From: Sphingomonas pokkalii
GTDB lineage: Bacteria > Pseudomonadota > Alphaproteobacteria > Sphingomonadales > Sphingomonadaceae
Direction of reading: 5' to 3'
NCBI RefSeq assembly: GCF_003096275.1
Contig: NZ_QENQ01000001.1
Span: 2,514,840 to 2,578,839, forward strand
Length of the DNA: 64,000 bases
Below, in pieces: positions 34,747-45,816 of this stretch. A program made the translations under genes and the position numbers. The number at the start of each line of letters is the position of its first letter. Within the stretch, counting starts at the first letter, position 1. The notes under the pieces were generated by a model that was given only the letters and a program-made list of their open reading frames with translations, did not search any database and was not told the DNA's origin.

Positions 34747-34865
34747 GCTGCCCTAGCGGAACCCCAAAGGGGTTAACCTTTGGTAGCTGGGTTGTTGGTC
34801 TCCCCCCGTCGCGCGCCGCTTCCTCTCAGGCACCGCCTCCGCCGAGCGGAGGGCGTAGCGCCTGG

Positions 34866-35630
34866 TCATAACAGCGATCTTTGCGCCGAGCTCCCCCGCC
34901 CCACCGGCGCGCCACCACGGCGACGGGCAAATTCCGTCTCCGCCGAAAAGCGCACATCCTCGTCGCGATCGGTAAGGAAGCCTTCCAGCGAATCCTCCGA
35001 AATCTCGCTCCACTCCTTGCCGCGATCGGGGCCGTAGCGGACCCGCGGCTCGAGCGCCGGCTCCTTCGACCAGGCGATGAGCTGCTCGACCGCGGTTTCG
35101 TTGAGCATGTCGCGCAGGTGGAAGGCCGTTACATAGGCGTCGGGAAAGGCGCGGTGCGCAGGCAGGCCCCGTTCATGCTCCAGCCCCTCCGGATTGCGCC
35201 AGTAGCGCAGGAACTGGTTCGAGAATCCCGGCGTATCCGGCCACAGCCGCAGCGCGCATTTATAGGTGCAGATCCAGTCGGCACCGCGGGTGAGCGCCGG
35301 CGTGCAAAACTGCGCCTCGAAGGTCGCCCGATGCGCAGCCAGCGCCACGCGCCGGGGCCAGGGATCGAGAATCGGGCGCGCGACATCGTGCCAATAGGGC
35401 GCTTCGGCCACATCCTCGTCGCGGATATGATGGATCGCCATCGTGAGGGGCGGAATGCCGCGCCCGGGATTGACCAGGCGGCTGCCGCCTTCGCCCTGCA
35501 ATTCCCAGCGGCCATCAGGGCCAAGCGCCACGTCCTGCCAGCCGATCTCGCACACGGCATGGGTAGGCGGCTTGTCGCCGGTCGTTTCCAGATCAATGAC
35601 ACGAATGATCGAGGGGGGTGGCGATGCCAT
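34866..35630 (-). CDS. 3'-5' exonuclease (DEDD/ExoX-like)
   Basis: A 254-residue exonuclease of the DnaQ/ExoX type. Exo I is VIDLETTGDKPPTHAVCEIG (Asp-x-Glu), Exo II includes AAHRATFEAQF, and Exo III is HRAFPDAYVTAFHLRDM with the catalytic His and Asp. The family degrades single-stranded DNA ends. The C-terminus (about 195-254) carries an extra module (RVRYGPDRGKEWSEISEDSL then EGFLTDRDEDVRFSAETE), like that of other sphingomonad ExoX-type proteins. The ribosome site at the 35630 start is weak. Confidence 0.85.
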   Translation of the reverse strand: MASPPPSIIRVIDLETTGDKPPTHAVCEIGWQDVALGPDGRWELQGEGGSRLVNPGRGIPPLTMAIHHIRDEDVAEAPYWHDVARPILDPWPRRVALAAHRATFEAQFCTPALTRGADWICTYKCALRLWPDTPGFSNQFLRYWRNPEGLEHERGLPAHRAFPDAYVTAFHLRDMLNETAVEQLIAWSKEPALEPRVRYGPDRGKEWSEISEDSLEGFLTDRDEDVRFSAETEFARRRGGAPVGRGSSAQRSLL

Positions 35631-35718
35631 GCCCGCGATGTGGCGGCTTTCGGCACGAATTGCCAGCCGAAAGCGCCGGCTGCCCGCTCCCGAAAAGAAG
35701 CGCGCAGCCGGCGGGCGA

Positions 35719-37107
35719 TCAGTGCGCTGCCTGTTCGCCGCGGACGATGCCGCTCTTGGCAAGCTGGTCGTCAATCTGTGCGACGAGCCGGTCCAGCCCT
35801 TCCTGGCTCTTTGCTTCCGCGCGGGCGACCAGCACGTCCTGCGTGTTGGACGCACGGAGCAGCCACCAGCCGTCGGCGGTATTGACGCGGGCGCCATCGG
35901 TGCGATCCACGTCCGCGCCGTCCGCTTCAAGCCGGGCCAGCACCTCTTCCACCGCCGGGAACTTGCGGCTCTCGTCCACCTGGAAGCGCATTTCCGGCGT
36001 ATTGACCATCGCCGGCATCTCATCCTTCAGCTGGGTGAGCGACTTGCCGATGACGTGCACCGCCTGGATCAGCCGCACCGCGGCGTACTGGGCGTCGTCG
36101 AAGCCGTAATAATCCTGCGCGAAGAAGATATGGCCGCTCATTTCGCCTGCGAGCGGGGCACCGGTTTCCTTCATCTTGGTCTTGATGAGACTGTGGCCGG
36201 TCTTCCACATCACCGGCTTGCCGCCCAGTTCCGCGATCCGGTCATACAGGGCCTGGCTGGCCTTCACATCGGCGATGATCGTGGCGCCCGGATCGACGCG
36301 GAGCACCGGCTCGGCGAGGATCGAAAGGAGCTGATCGCCCCACACCACCCGGCCCTGGCCGTCGATCGCGCCCAGGCGATCGCCGTCGCCATCGAAAGCC
36401 AGTCCGAAATCGAGATTCTTCTCCGCGACGAGCTTCTTCAAATCGGCGAGGTTCTTTTCCTCGGTAGGATCAGGATGATGGTTGGGGAAGTTACCGTCCA
36501 CATCGGTGAACAGCGTATGGTGCTCACCCGGCAGCAGCTTGACGAGCTTCTCGATCACCGGGCCGGCGGCGCCGTTGCCCGCGTCCCAGCCGATCTTGAA
36601 CGAACCACCCGCATAGCCGGCGATGAGGCGGCTGACATACAGGTCCTCGATATCAGCGTCGGTGACGGTCTCGGTGCCGTCGCCTTCGTCCCAATCGCCT
36701 TCCGCCGCCATCTTGCCCAGCGTCTGGATGTCCTGGCCGAAGAACGAGCGGTGCTGGAACACCATCTTGAAGCCATTGTAGTTGCCGGGATTATGGCTGC
36801 CGGTAATCTGGATGCCGCCATCCACCTCCAGCGTAGCCTCGGCATAATATAGCATCGGGGTGGGGCCCATGCCGGTGCGCACCACGTCGCAGCCGGACTT
36901 GGTCAGGCCCTCGATCAGCGCTTCCTCGAGCATCGGCGAGGAGATGCGGCCGTCGCGGCCCACCGCCACCCGGCGGCCGCCGGCGCGGCGCAGCAGCGTC
37001 GCGAAGCCACGGCCGATCGCGCGGGCGTCGTCGGGACCCAGCGTCTTTCCGACGATGCCGCGGATATCATATTCGCGCAGCGACGTGGGGTCGAAACGAT
37101 GCGTCAT
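35719..37107 (-). CDS. pgmG: Phosphomannomutase/phosphoglucomutase (PgmG-type)
   Basis: A 462-residue alpha-D-phosphohexomutase. It converts glucose-6-P and mannose-6-P to the 1-phosphates that feed surface polysaccharide synthesis. The phosphoserine loop is TGSHNPGNYNGFKMV with S104; the metal loop is LAFDGDGDRLGAIDGQG; the sugar-binding loop is AGEMSGHIFF; and the phosphate loop is RASNTQDVLVARAEA. Length and motifs fit the PgmG/AlgC group, the type used for sphingan synthesis in Sphingomonas. A promoter candidate lies at 37207-37235. Confidence 0.95.
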   Translation of the reverse strand: MTHRFDPTSLREYDIRGIVGKTLGPDDARAIGRGFATLLRRAGGRRVAVGRDGRISSPMLEEALIEGLTKSGCDVVRTGMGPTPMLYYAEATLEVDGGIQITGSHNPGNYNGFKMVFQHRSFFGQDIQTLGKMAAEGDWDEGDGTETVTDADIEDLYVSRLIAGYAGGSFKIGWDAGNGAAGPVIEKLVKLLPGEHHTLFTDVDGNFPNHHPDPTEEKNLADLKKLVAEKNLDFGLAFDGDGDRLGAIDGQGRVVWGDQLLSILAEPVLRVDPGATIIADVKASQALYDRIAELGGKPVMWKTGHSLIKTKMKETGAPLAGEMSGHIFFAQDYYGFDDAQYAAVRLIQAVHVIGKSLTQLKDEMPAMVNTPEMRFQVDESRKFPAVEEVLARLEADGADVDRTDGARVNTADGWWLLRASNTQDVLVARAEAKSQEGLDRLVAQIDDQLAKSGIVRGEQAAH

Positions 37108-37206
37108 TCATGCCTCCGGGAAGAAAAGATGCGCGTCTCATCCGCGACTCGATAGGAAGTTGCAAGCCGGCCGAAACGCCAAAGGTTAATATTTTTGCAC
37201 CGCAGC

Positions 37207-37235
37207 ATAATTGCAGGCGAATTGTTACGGTACAA
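37207..37235 (-). promoter_or_regulatory. Candidate pgmG promoter
   Basis: On the - strand TTGTAC (37230-37235) and AATTAT (37207-37212) are separated by 17 bases in an AT-rich stretch upstream of pgmG. Four of six -10 positions match. The leader is about 100 bases. Confidence 0.35.
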
Positions 37236-37244
37236 GGACCAGCC

Positions 37245-37508
37245 TCAGCCGTGCAGCAACGTATCGCGTGCCATATTGATCCGCCGCGTCAGTTCCTCGG
37301 AACCCCCACGATCGGGATGCACCGCCGAAACGAGCCGTCGATGGGCCGCGCGGATTTCGTCCGGCCCGGCATTCGCATCGACACCCAGGATCGCCCGTGC
37401 CTCTCCCTCCCCCAGGCGGAGTGGCGGCACCGGCGGCGCCTTCTTCTTCGGCTGCAACCAGCGCCACGCGAGGTAGAGCAGCAGCGCCGCGAGGAGAAGC
37501 TTCGCCAT
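37245..37508 (-). CDS. DnaJ-domain membrane-anchored protein
   Basis: An 87-residue protein with one N-terminal helix (AKLLLAALLLYLAWRWLQP) and a short J-domain: EGEARAILGVDANAGPDEIR, then RRLVSAVHPDRGG with the essential HPD motif, and INMARDTLLHG. J-domains stimulate DnaK ATPase; the anchor would place it at the inner membrane. Its ATG overlaps the mipZ stop (ATGA), so it is expressed with mipZ. Confidence 0.9.
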   Translation of the reverse strand: MAKLLLAALLLYLAWRWLQPKKKAPPVPPLRLGEGEARAILGVDANAGPDEIRAAHRRLVSAVHPDRGGSEELTRRINMARDTLLHG

Positions 37509-38311
37509 CAGGCGAACAAGGGCGCGGTGACGTCGGGCAAGGCCAGCCCGGCCATCATCTCGCGCAGTTCCTGCCGCGCGGCGACATGGCTGAGCCCCAT
37601 TTCGCCGAATTCGCGCGAATCGAGCATCGTAAGCCCCTGTGGAAACAGCTCGCGATAGATCACACGCTCCGACAGGCCGGAGATGACCCGGAAGCCAACC
37701 CGCTTCGAAAGCTGGTCGATCGCCTCTGACACGCGACGCATGTTGCGCGCTTCGATATGCTGCATCCGGTTGCGCAACACCACCCAGTCGATCGTCTCGC
37801 CATCCGCCTTGGCGCGGCGCTTGCGCGATTCCCAGATCATTTCCGAATAGAAGCTGGGACGAGTGACCCGAAACGTATCCGGATCGACCTGGCCGATCAG
37901 ATCGAAGTCGACGAAGCTGTCGTTCATCGGCGTCACCAGCGTATCGGCGTTGGTGACGGAGATGCGGGCGAACTTGTCGTCACGACCGGGCGTATCGATC
38001 ACCAGAAAATCCGCGCCCTCGCCCAGCCGGTCGAGCGTGTCGGTGAAGAAGTCCATGCTCTCGCCGTCATGTGTCTCATAACGGGGCATGGGCAGTTCGC
38101 GTCCGGTGCGACGGATCGTCGCGCGGCGATTGTCGAGATAGCGCCCCATCGTCCGCTGACGGTGATCGAGATCGAAACAGGCCACCCGCGCGCCCTTCGC
38201 CGCCAGGGCGATCGCCGCGTGGACGGCGGTCGTCGATTTGCCGGTGCCGCCCTTCTCATTGGCAAATACCAGCACGTGCAGGCGTTTGGCTGGCTGATTC
38301 AAAGCAGGCAT
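37508..38311 (-). CDS. mipZ: Division-plane positioning ATPase MipZ
   Basis: A 267-residue ParA/MinD-family ATPase. It forms a pole-to-midcell gradient that blocks FtsZ and sets the division site in alphaproteobacteria. The deviant Walker A is VFANEKGGTGKSTTAVH, the switch I region VACFDLDHRQRTMGRYLDNR and the Walker B stretch FLVIDTPGRDD; RVISGLSERVIYRELFPQGL is also typical. The start at 38311 gives the usual MipZ N-terminus; the longer frame from 38365 is less likely. The divergent neighbour is panC. Confidence 0.95.
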   Translation of the reverse strand: MPALNQPAKRLHVLVFANEKGGTGKSTTAVHAAIALAAKGARVACFDLDHRQRTMGRYLDNRRATIRRTGRELPMPRYETHDGESMDFFTDTLDRLGEGADFLVIDTPGRDDKFARISVTNADTLVTPMNDSFVDFDLIGQVDPDTFRVTRPSFYSEMIWESRKRRAKADGETIDWVVLRNRMQHIEARNMRRVSEAIDQLSKRVGFRVISGLSERVIYRELFPQGLTMLDSREFGEMGLSHVAARQELREMMAGLALPDVTAPLFA

Positions 38312-38382
38312 TCCTTCACTTGATCGCACTGCCTCCCCCCCATAGAAGGCCGCGCTCCCATCCATATCGAAAGTGCCAAAGC

Positions 38383-39216
38383 GTGCAAACCGTTCGCCAG
38401 ATCGACGATCTTCGCAAGACGCTCGACGTCTTCCGCGGCGAAGGCGCCCGGCTGGCCTTCGTGCCTACCATGGGCGCGCTGCATGACGGGCACATGGCGC
38501 TGGTGGAAACTGCCAAGCGGGCGGGCACCCGCGTCATCGTGTCGATCTTCGTCAATCCGATCCAGTTCGGACCGAACGAGGATCTGGCCAAATATCCGCG
38601 CCGCGAGCAGGCCGATTCGCGGATGCTCGCCAATGCCGGCGTCGACCTGCTGTGGATGCCCAGCGCCGAGACAATGTACCCGGAAGGCTTTGCCACCGGC
38701 GTGCGCGTGTCGGGTGTGAGCGAACTTCTCGACGGGGCCCATCGGCCCGGCCATTTCGATGGCGTCGCCACCGTGGTGTCCAAGCTGTTCAACCAGATCC
38801 GGCCGGACGTGGCGGTGTTCGGCGAGAAGGATTGGCAGCAACTGCAGGTGATTCGCCGGATGGTGGCGGATCTGGACATGGGCATCGACATCCTCGGCGT
38901 GCCCACCCAGCGGGAGGATGACGGCCTCGCCCTCTCCTCGCGCAACGCCTATCTGATGCCGGAGGATCGCGTCCGGGCCATCGCCCTGCCCCGCGCCCTC
39001 GGCGCAGCCGCCAAGGTGATCACCGAGGGGGGAGACCGCGAGTCGGCCTTGGCGCAGGCGCGGGAGACCTTGACCGCTGCAGGATTCGAACTCGACTATG
39101 TCGCGCTGGCCGATGCAGAGTCGCTGGGCGCGCCGATCGAAGGAAATCCGATGCGGCTGCTCGCTGCGGCCCGAATCGGCGGCACCAGACTGATCGATAA
39201 TATCCCCGTCCTATGA
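38383..39216 (+). CDS. panC: Pantothenate synthetase
   Basis: A 277-residue enzyme that joins pantoate and beta-alanine with ATP in coenzyme A synthesis. The nucleotide-binding motif is FVPTMGALHDGHMALV (with the HxGH pattern), then FVNPIQFGPNEDLAKYPR, GATRPGHF-like HRPGHFDGVATVVSKLF and the KMSKS-like LALSSRNAYL. The start is GTG 38383 (MQTVRQIDDLRKTL); the longer open frame overlaps mipZ. A terminator follows. Confidence 0.96.
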   Translation: MQTVRQIDDLRKTLDVFRGEGARLAFVPTMGALHDGHMALVETAKRAGTRVIVSIFVNPIQFGPNEDLAKYPRREQADSRMLANAGVDLLWMPSAETMYPEGFATGVRVSGVSELLDGAHRPGHFDGVATVVSKLFNQIRPDVAVFGEKDWQQLQVIRRMVADLDMGIDILGVPTQREDDGLALSSRNAYLMPEDRVRAIALPRALGAAAKVITEGGDRESALAQARETLTAAGFELDYVALADAESLGAPIEGNPMRLLAAARIGGTRLIDNIPVL

Positions 39217-39224
39217 ATTAATAC

Positions 39225-39246
39225 GGTTAAGCCGCTTAACCTTTTG
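39225..39246 (+). terminator. Intrinsic terminator of panC
   Basis: Perfect 7-bp stem GGTTAAG/CTTAACC with a three-base loop, followed by TTTTGTTG. It lies eight bases beyond the panC stop. Confidence 0.75.
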
Positions 39247-39301
39247 TTGTCCGTTCGGCCGCAAATCTTGTGCAACGAAGCGTTGAACAGGGATTAGCGA
39301 A

Positions 39302-39598
39302 ATGGCCAACAGCCAGAAGACTGCACGCTTTCTGATCGAAAGCCGATTGCGCGATGCCGCTTATGGCAGCGCGGACGCCTGTTTCGACCTCGGGGTCGTC
39401 TATTCCAGCGGTGCCGAGGGCGTGGCCATCGACCTGGTCGAAGCGCATAAATGGTTCAATATCGCGGCGATGACCGGCAGTGCGGCGGCGCAAGCCTGTC
39501 GCGCCGAAATCGCGGAAGACATGACCGCCCGCGAGATCATCACCGCGCAGAAGGCGGCACGCGCCTGGCTGCGCGGCATCGAGCGCCGCGCAGCCTGA
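39302..39598 (+). CDS. Sel1-like repeat protein
   Basis: A 98-residue protein containing one Sel1-type (TPR-like) repeat: DACFDLGVVYSSGAEGVAID, then LVEAHKWFNIAAMTGSAAAQ. The rest is helical (CRAEIAEDMTAREIITAQKA). Small Sel1-like proteins of this type are common in sphingomonads and often sit near topA. Function unknown. It converges on topA with only nine bases between them. Confidence 0.8.
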   Translation: MANSQKTARFLIESRLRDAAYGSADACFDLGVVYSSGAEGVAIDLVEAHKWFNIAAMTGSAAAQACRAEIAEDMTAREIITAQKAARAWLRGIERRAA

Positions 39599-39607
39599 TC
39601 ACCGCCG

Positions 39608-42166
<2,559 letters not shown>

Positions 42167-42259
42167 GAAGTGTTCGATCGATCCCTACGTGTACGCGTGC
42201 GAGGATGGGGAAGCCCGCCGCACCGCGTCAAGCGTATGCGGCGGTCGCCCGTTCCGGAG

Positions 42260-43159
42260 TCAGGCCGTAGCTCGGATCCGTTCCAGCACCATGTCGATAT
42301 CCTTCGCGTCATGGCGTTCGGGCACCCGCTGGTCCTCCGGGCCCGTGCCGCGATTGACCAGCCGGCCGCGCTGTACCGGCACGCGCGCGGCGATCTCCGC
42401 GGCCCAGCGCAGCAGGTTCGGATATTCTTCCGTCCGCAGGAACACGTCCGCCCCCGCATAGATCTCGCCGCGCGCGACCGCGCCATACCAGGGGAAGATC
42501 GCCATGTCGGCGATGGTGTAGTCGTCGCCCACCAGGTAGCGGTTGCTCTCCAGATGCGTGTCGAGCACGTGGAGTTGGCGCTTGGTCTCCATCGCATAGC
42601 GGTCGATCGCATATTGGATCTTGATCGGGGCATAGGTGAAGAAATGGCCGAAGCCGCCGCCCAGGAACGGCGCCGATCCCATCTGCCACATCAGCCAGCT
42701 GAGCGTCTGCGCGCGCTTGACAGTGTCGGTCGGCAGAAAGGTGCCGAACTTCTCGGCAAGGTGAATCATCATCGCGCCGCTTTCGAAGATCGGCAGCGCG
42801 GGGCTCAGCGAATGATCGACCATCGCCGGAATCTTCGAATTCGGGTTGATCGCGACGAAGCCGCTACCGAACTGGTCGCCCTGGCCGATGTTGATCAGCC
42901 AGGCGTCATACTCGGCGCCCGCATGGCCGGCAGCGAGCAGTTCCTCCAGCAGGATCGTCACCTTCTGTCCGTTGGGCGTGCCGAGCGAATAGAGCTGGAT
43001 CGGGTGGTTCCCGATCGGCAGTTCCTTCTCGTGCGTGGCCCCCGAGACCGGCCGGTTGATGTTGGCGAACTGGCCGCCATTGCCCGGCGCCCATTCCCAC
43101 ACCTGGGGCGGCACATAGCCGGCGGGAAGGTTGTTCGCGGGATCGGGGGCGTCGGCCAT
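42260..43159 (-). CDS. yghU: Glutathione-dependent disulfide-bond oxidoreductase YghU
   Basis: A 299-residue GST-fold protein of the Nu class. It has the thioredoxin-like N-domain (HPIQLYSLGTPNGQKVTILL with the GSH-binding TPN), SGFVAINPNSKIPAMVDHSL and the helical C-domain (QMGSAPFLGGGFGHFFTYAP). E. coli YghU reduces disulfides with two glutathiones bound and has weak peroxidase activity. The gene lies between topA and a membrane protein gene. Confidence 0.93.
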   Translation of the reverse strand: MADAPDPANNLPAGYVPPQVWEWAPGNGGQFANINRPVSGATHEKELPIGNHPIQLYSLGTPNGQKVTILLEELLAAGHAGAEYDAWLINIGQGDQFGSGFVAINPNSKIPAMVDHSLSPALPIFESGAMMIHLAEKFGTFLPTDTVKRAQTLSWLMWQMGSAPFLGGGFGHFFTYAPIKIQYAIDRYAMETKRQLHVLDTHLESNRYLVGDDYTIADMAIFPWYGAVARGEIYAGADVFLRTEEYPNLLRWAAEIAARVPVQRGRLVNRGTGPEDQRVPERHDAKDIDMVLERIRATA

Positions 43160-43171
43160 GCTCGTGTCTCC

Positions 43172-43849
43172 TCAGGCGGGGCTTGCGGGCGGCATGTAGG
43201 GTGCATCCGTCGCCGCGCCAGCCCCTGCCGCAGGGTCCGGTGGCGCGAGCAGCAGATGGGCCGCGACGGCGAGCACCCAGGAACCGACCATGCAGGTCGG
43301 AATCACGATGTCGGACGCCAGCACCGGCCACAGCGGGAGCGGCGCATCGAGCCCGAAAAAGGAAAGCACGCCCAGGCAAAGCAGCGCGGCGGGCGCGAAG
43401 ATTGCCGCTACCGCAACCATTGCGGGGCCGATCCAAGGTCCCATGCGATGCCAACTGGTTCGGAGCGCGCCGCGCACGCCCAGCCCTTCTCCGATGACGA
43501 GCGGCAAGACCACCAGCCAGCGGGCGTAGAGATAGATGGCCGGCACGATCAAGAGCAGCGCACCGGCCATCAGGCACAGCACTGTCACGACTCCCTGCAC
43601 GACATAGGTCGCCACTCGGCCGGGCTTGCCCCAGGCATGGTGCATGCCTTCGCGGCGCAGCAGCGCGCTGGTGAGGAGAAATTGGGCGAAAACGCTACCC
43701 AGCGAGGCAACGGAATCCAGCCGCGGATCCAGGCCGCCCGCGTCGATGGTCAGCCAGGGAATCGCCATGGTGAGCCACGCAGCCAGGCAGGACCATGGAT
43801 ATGCGCGCACCAGCCTCGCAGTTCGACGCAAGAAATACCCACCGTCCAT
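43172..43849 (-). CDS. Hypothetical multi-pass membrane protein
   Basis: A 225-residue protein. The start ATG 43849 follows GGGGGAG. Five or so hydrophobic segments are visible (YPWSCLAAWLTMAIPWLTI; VVQGVVTVLCLMAGALLLIV; IYLYARWLVVLPLVIGEG; GPAMVAVAAIFAPAALLCLG; WVLAVAAHLLLA). The stretch YLYARWLVVLPLVIGEGLGV with RGALRTSWHRM resembles the membrane domain found next to glycerophosphodiester phosphodiesterases. I do not assign a function. Confidence 0.7.
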   Translation of the reverse strand: MDGGYFLRRTARLVRAYPWSCLAAWLTMAIPWLTIDAGGLDPRLDSVASLGSVFAQFLLTSALLRREGMHHAWGKPGRVATYVVQGVVTVLCLMAGALLLIVPAIYLYARWLVVLPLVIGEGLGVRGALRTSWHRMGPWIGPAMVAVAAIFAPAALLCLGVLSFFGLDAPLPLWPVLASDIVIPTCMVGSWVLAVAAHLLLAPPDPAAGAGAATDAPYMPPASPA

Positions 43850-43930
43850 CACGCTCCCCCTCGGCCCAGGGGATACGCATCGCAACCGCCACTGTCACGA
43901 CCGATCGCGGGAAAGCACGCGGATACGACA

Positions 43931-43963
43931 AGGGCCGGGCGTAGCCTTCGCCACGCCCGGCCC
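43931..43963 (-). terminator. Hairpin terminator downstream of the outer-membrane barrel gene
   Basis: A perfect 12-bp stem AGGGCCGGGCGT/ACGCCCGGCCCT with a nine-base loop, 20 bases beyond the stop codon of the 43984 gene. The trailing T-run is weak (TTGTC on the - strand). Confidence 0.6.
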
Positions 43964-43983
43964 TGCTATCGGCTGCGCTACGC

Positions 43984-44589
43984 TTACTTGAAGCGCAGGC
44001 CGACGCCGGCCATCACGCGCTGGCGCGACGTGTTGTCATTGTACTGCGAGTAGACATACTGGACATTGGCATAGACCGGCATGCGGGTCTGCTCGCCGGT
44101 CAGCGAATATTCGACGCCGCCGCCGACCTGGTAGCCGCTGGTGTTGAAGTGGTCGTAATAGCCGCCGGTCGGCGTATCGAGCCGCTTGCGCTGCTCGTTG
44201 TTCACATAGCCGCCCTTGGCGAAGATCAGCAGCTGCGGGGTGGCGAGCACGCCAGCGCGCACCGCCGCGCCATATTCCTCGAACGACTTGTGGCACACGG
44301 TGCCGCCGTTCACGCCCGAGCAGTTCTCGTTCCAGTCGTTGGCGCGCCAGTAGCTGCCCTCGGCACCGATCACGATCCGCTCGCCGATCTGGCCGTCGAA
44401 GCCGACGGTGCCGCCATAGCCGAACTTGTCGTTGTGCACGCCCTGCGACTGGAAGCGGTCGCCGCCGACATTGGCTTCGAGGCGGATGCCGCGGAAGCTG
44501 GTGCCGTTGCTGCTGGTGGTGTCCTGGGCATTCGCGGCGGTTGCCGAAAGGCCGATTGCCGCGACGGCGACGAGAAACATTGAACGCAT
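43984..44589 (-). CDS. Outer-membrane beta-barrel protein (opacity/porin-like)
   Basis: A 201-residue exported barrel. The signal peptide is MRSMFLVAVAAIGLSATAAN then AQ. Alternating strands follow (IRLEANVGGDRFQSQG, GYGGTVGFDGQIGERIVIGA, YGAAVRAGVLATPQLLIFAK, GVEYSLTGEQTRMPVYANVQ) and the last residues VGLRFK end with an aromatic position typical of BamA substrates. The two cysteines (NENCSGVNGGTVCHK) may form a disulfide. It resembles opacity family proteins; ligand unknown. Confidence 0.85.
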   Translation of the reverse strand: MRSMFLVAVAAIGLSATAANAQDTTSSNGTSFRGIRLEANVGGDRFQSQGVHNDKFGYGGTVGFDGQIGERIVIGAEGSYWRANDWNENCSGVNGGTVCHKSFEEYGAAVRAGVLATPQLLIFAKGGYVNNEQRKRLDTPTGGYYDHFNTSGYQVGGGVEYSLTGEQTRMPVYANVQYVYSQYNDNTSRQRVMAGVGLRFK

Positions 44590-44682
44590 ACGGATACATC
44601 CCTTGAGATTGGAAAGGCTTTGTCACCCCCCAAACCCTCCAGTCCGCAAAGGTTTCCACATTGCGAAAGAACGTCCGACAGC

Positions 44683-44698
44683 GTTGCAATTCTGCAAC
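44683..44698. promoter_or_regulatory. Palindrome between dprA and the barrel gene
   Basis: The inverted repeat GTTGCA-ATTC-TGCAAC (6-bp arms) sits about 95 bases upstream of the outer-membrane barrel gene, in the only gap on that side. It is a candidate operator or a structure at the 3' end of dprA. Confidence 0.35.
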
Positions 44699-44736
44699 AA
44701 CCTGCAGATTGCGCCGATCGTAACGCCGGGAAAGGG

Positions 44737-45816
44737 TCAGCGAAGCGAAACCCGGCCGCCCGCGTGGCGATCGAGACGCCCGGCAAGCTCCAGTTCCAGC
44801 AGCACGGTCTGCACGATCGCTGGGGACGATCCGGCTTGACGGATCAGTTCATCGACCGCGACCGGTACAGGGCCCAGCAGCGCAACCACGCGGACACGAT
44901 CGGCATCGCTTGCGTCTTCCGGGGGAGCGCCGACAAAGCGGGCGCCGGGCGCGCGCACCGCACGCGGATCGATCGGGCGGATCGCCTCCCAGATATCGTC
45001 CACCGACTGGACGAGTGTGGCGCCTTCGCGAATCAAGAGGTTGCAACCCTGCGCCCGCGGATCGAGCGGTGAGCCGGGCACCGCCATCACCTCGCGGCCA
45101 GCCTCGGCAGCGATCCTGGCGGTGATCAGGCTCCCCGAGCGCGGCGCCGCTTCGACCACGACCGTACCCAGCGACAGTCCGGCGATGATGCGGTTGCGTG
45201 CAGGGAAGAAGCGCGCAAGCGGCTGGGTGCCCGGCGGCTGTTCGGTCACGAGGAACCCCTGCTCGCCGACGCGCGCCTGCAACTCGGCATTCTCCGGCGG
45301 GAAGACGATATCGATCCCGCTCGCGATCACCCCGATCGTCCCGCCCGAAAGCGCGCCCTGGTGCGCCGCCGTATCGATACCGCGTGCCAGCCCGGACACG
45401 ATCGTCGCACCGCGCTCGACAAGGCCGATCGCAAGCTGGCGGGCGAAACGGCAGGCGGCAGCCGATGCATTGCGCGCGCCCACCATCGCCACGCAGGGGC
45501 GTTCCAGCAACCGGGCGTCACCGCGAACGATCAACGCCGGCGGCGCGCTCTCCAGCGCCGCCAGCAGCGACGGATAGGCGGGATCATCGAGGAACAGATA
45601 CCGGGCGCCAAGCCGCTCGACGGCAGCGATTTCCCGCGCAACGGCAGCGAGATCGGCGATCACCGGCGCCCTGCCCCCACCGCGCGCCGCCAGCATCGGC
45701 AATGCTTCCAGTGCGGCTTCGGCAGTTCCGAAACGCGCGATCAGCTGCCCATAGGTGACGGGGCCGATATTGGCGGAGCGCAACAGCCGCAGCCGTGGCT
45801 CCCGCCGGTCAGCCAC
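44737..45816 (-). CDS. dprA: DNA-processing protein DprA
   Basis: A 359-residue protein that loads RecA on incoming single-stranded DNA in transformation. The extended Rossmann fold carries GARNASAAACRFARQLAIGL, VERGATIVSGLARGIDTAAH, and FPARNRIIAGLSLGTVVVEA. A SAM-like N-domain and a C-terminal winged helix (LLGPVPVAVDELIRQAGSSP) are present. GTG 45816 is chosen over TTG 45828; the start overlaps the plsY end. Presence fits an organism that may be competent, but no other competence operon is here. Confidence 0.93.
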   Translation of the reverse strand: MADRREPRLRLLRSANIGPVTYGQLIARFGTAEAALEALPMLAARGGGRAPVIADLAAVAREIAAVERLGARYLFLDDPAYPSLLAALESAPPALIVRGDARLLERPCVAMVGARNASAAACRFARQLAIGLVERGATIVSGLARGIDTAAHQGALSGGTIGVIASGIDIVFPPENAELQARVGEQGFLVTEQPPGTQPLARFFPARNRIIAGLSLGTVVVEAAPRSGSLITARIAAEAGREVMAVPGSPLDPRAQGCNLLIREGATLVQSVDDIWEAIRPIDPRAVRAPGARFVGAPPEDASDADRVRVVALLGPVPVAVDELIRQAGSSPAIVQTVLLELELAGRLDRHAGGRVSLR

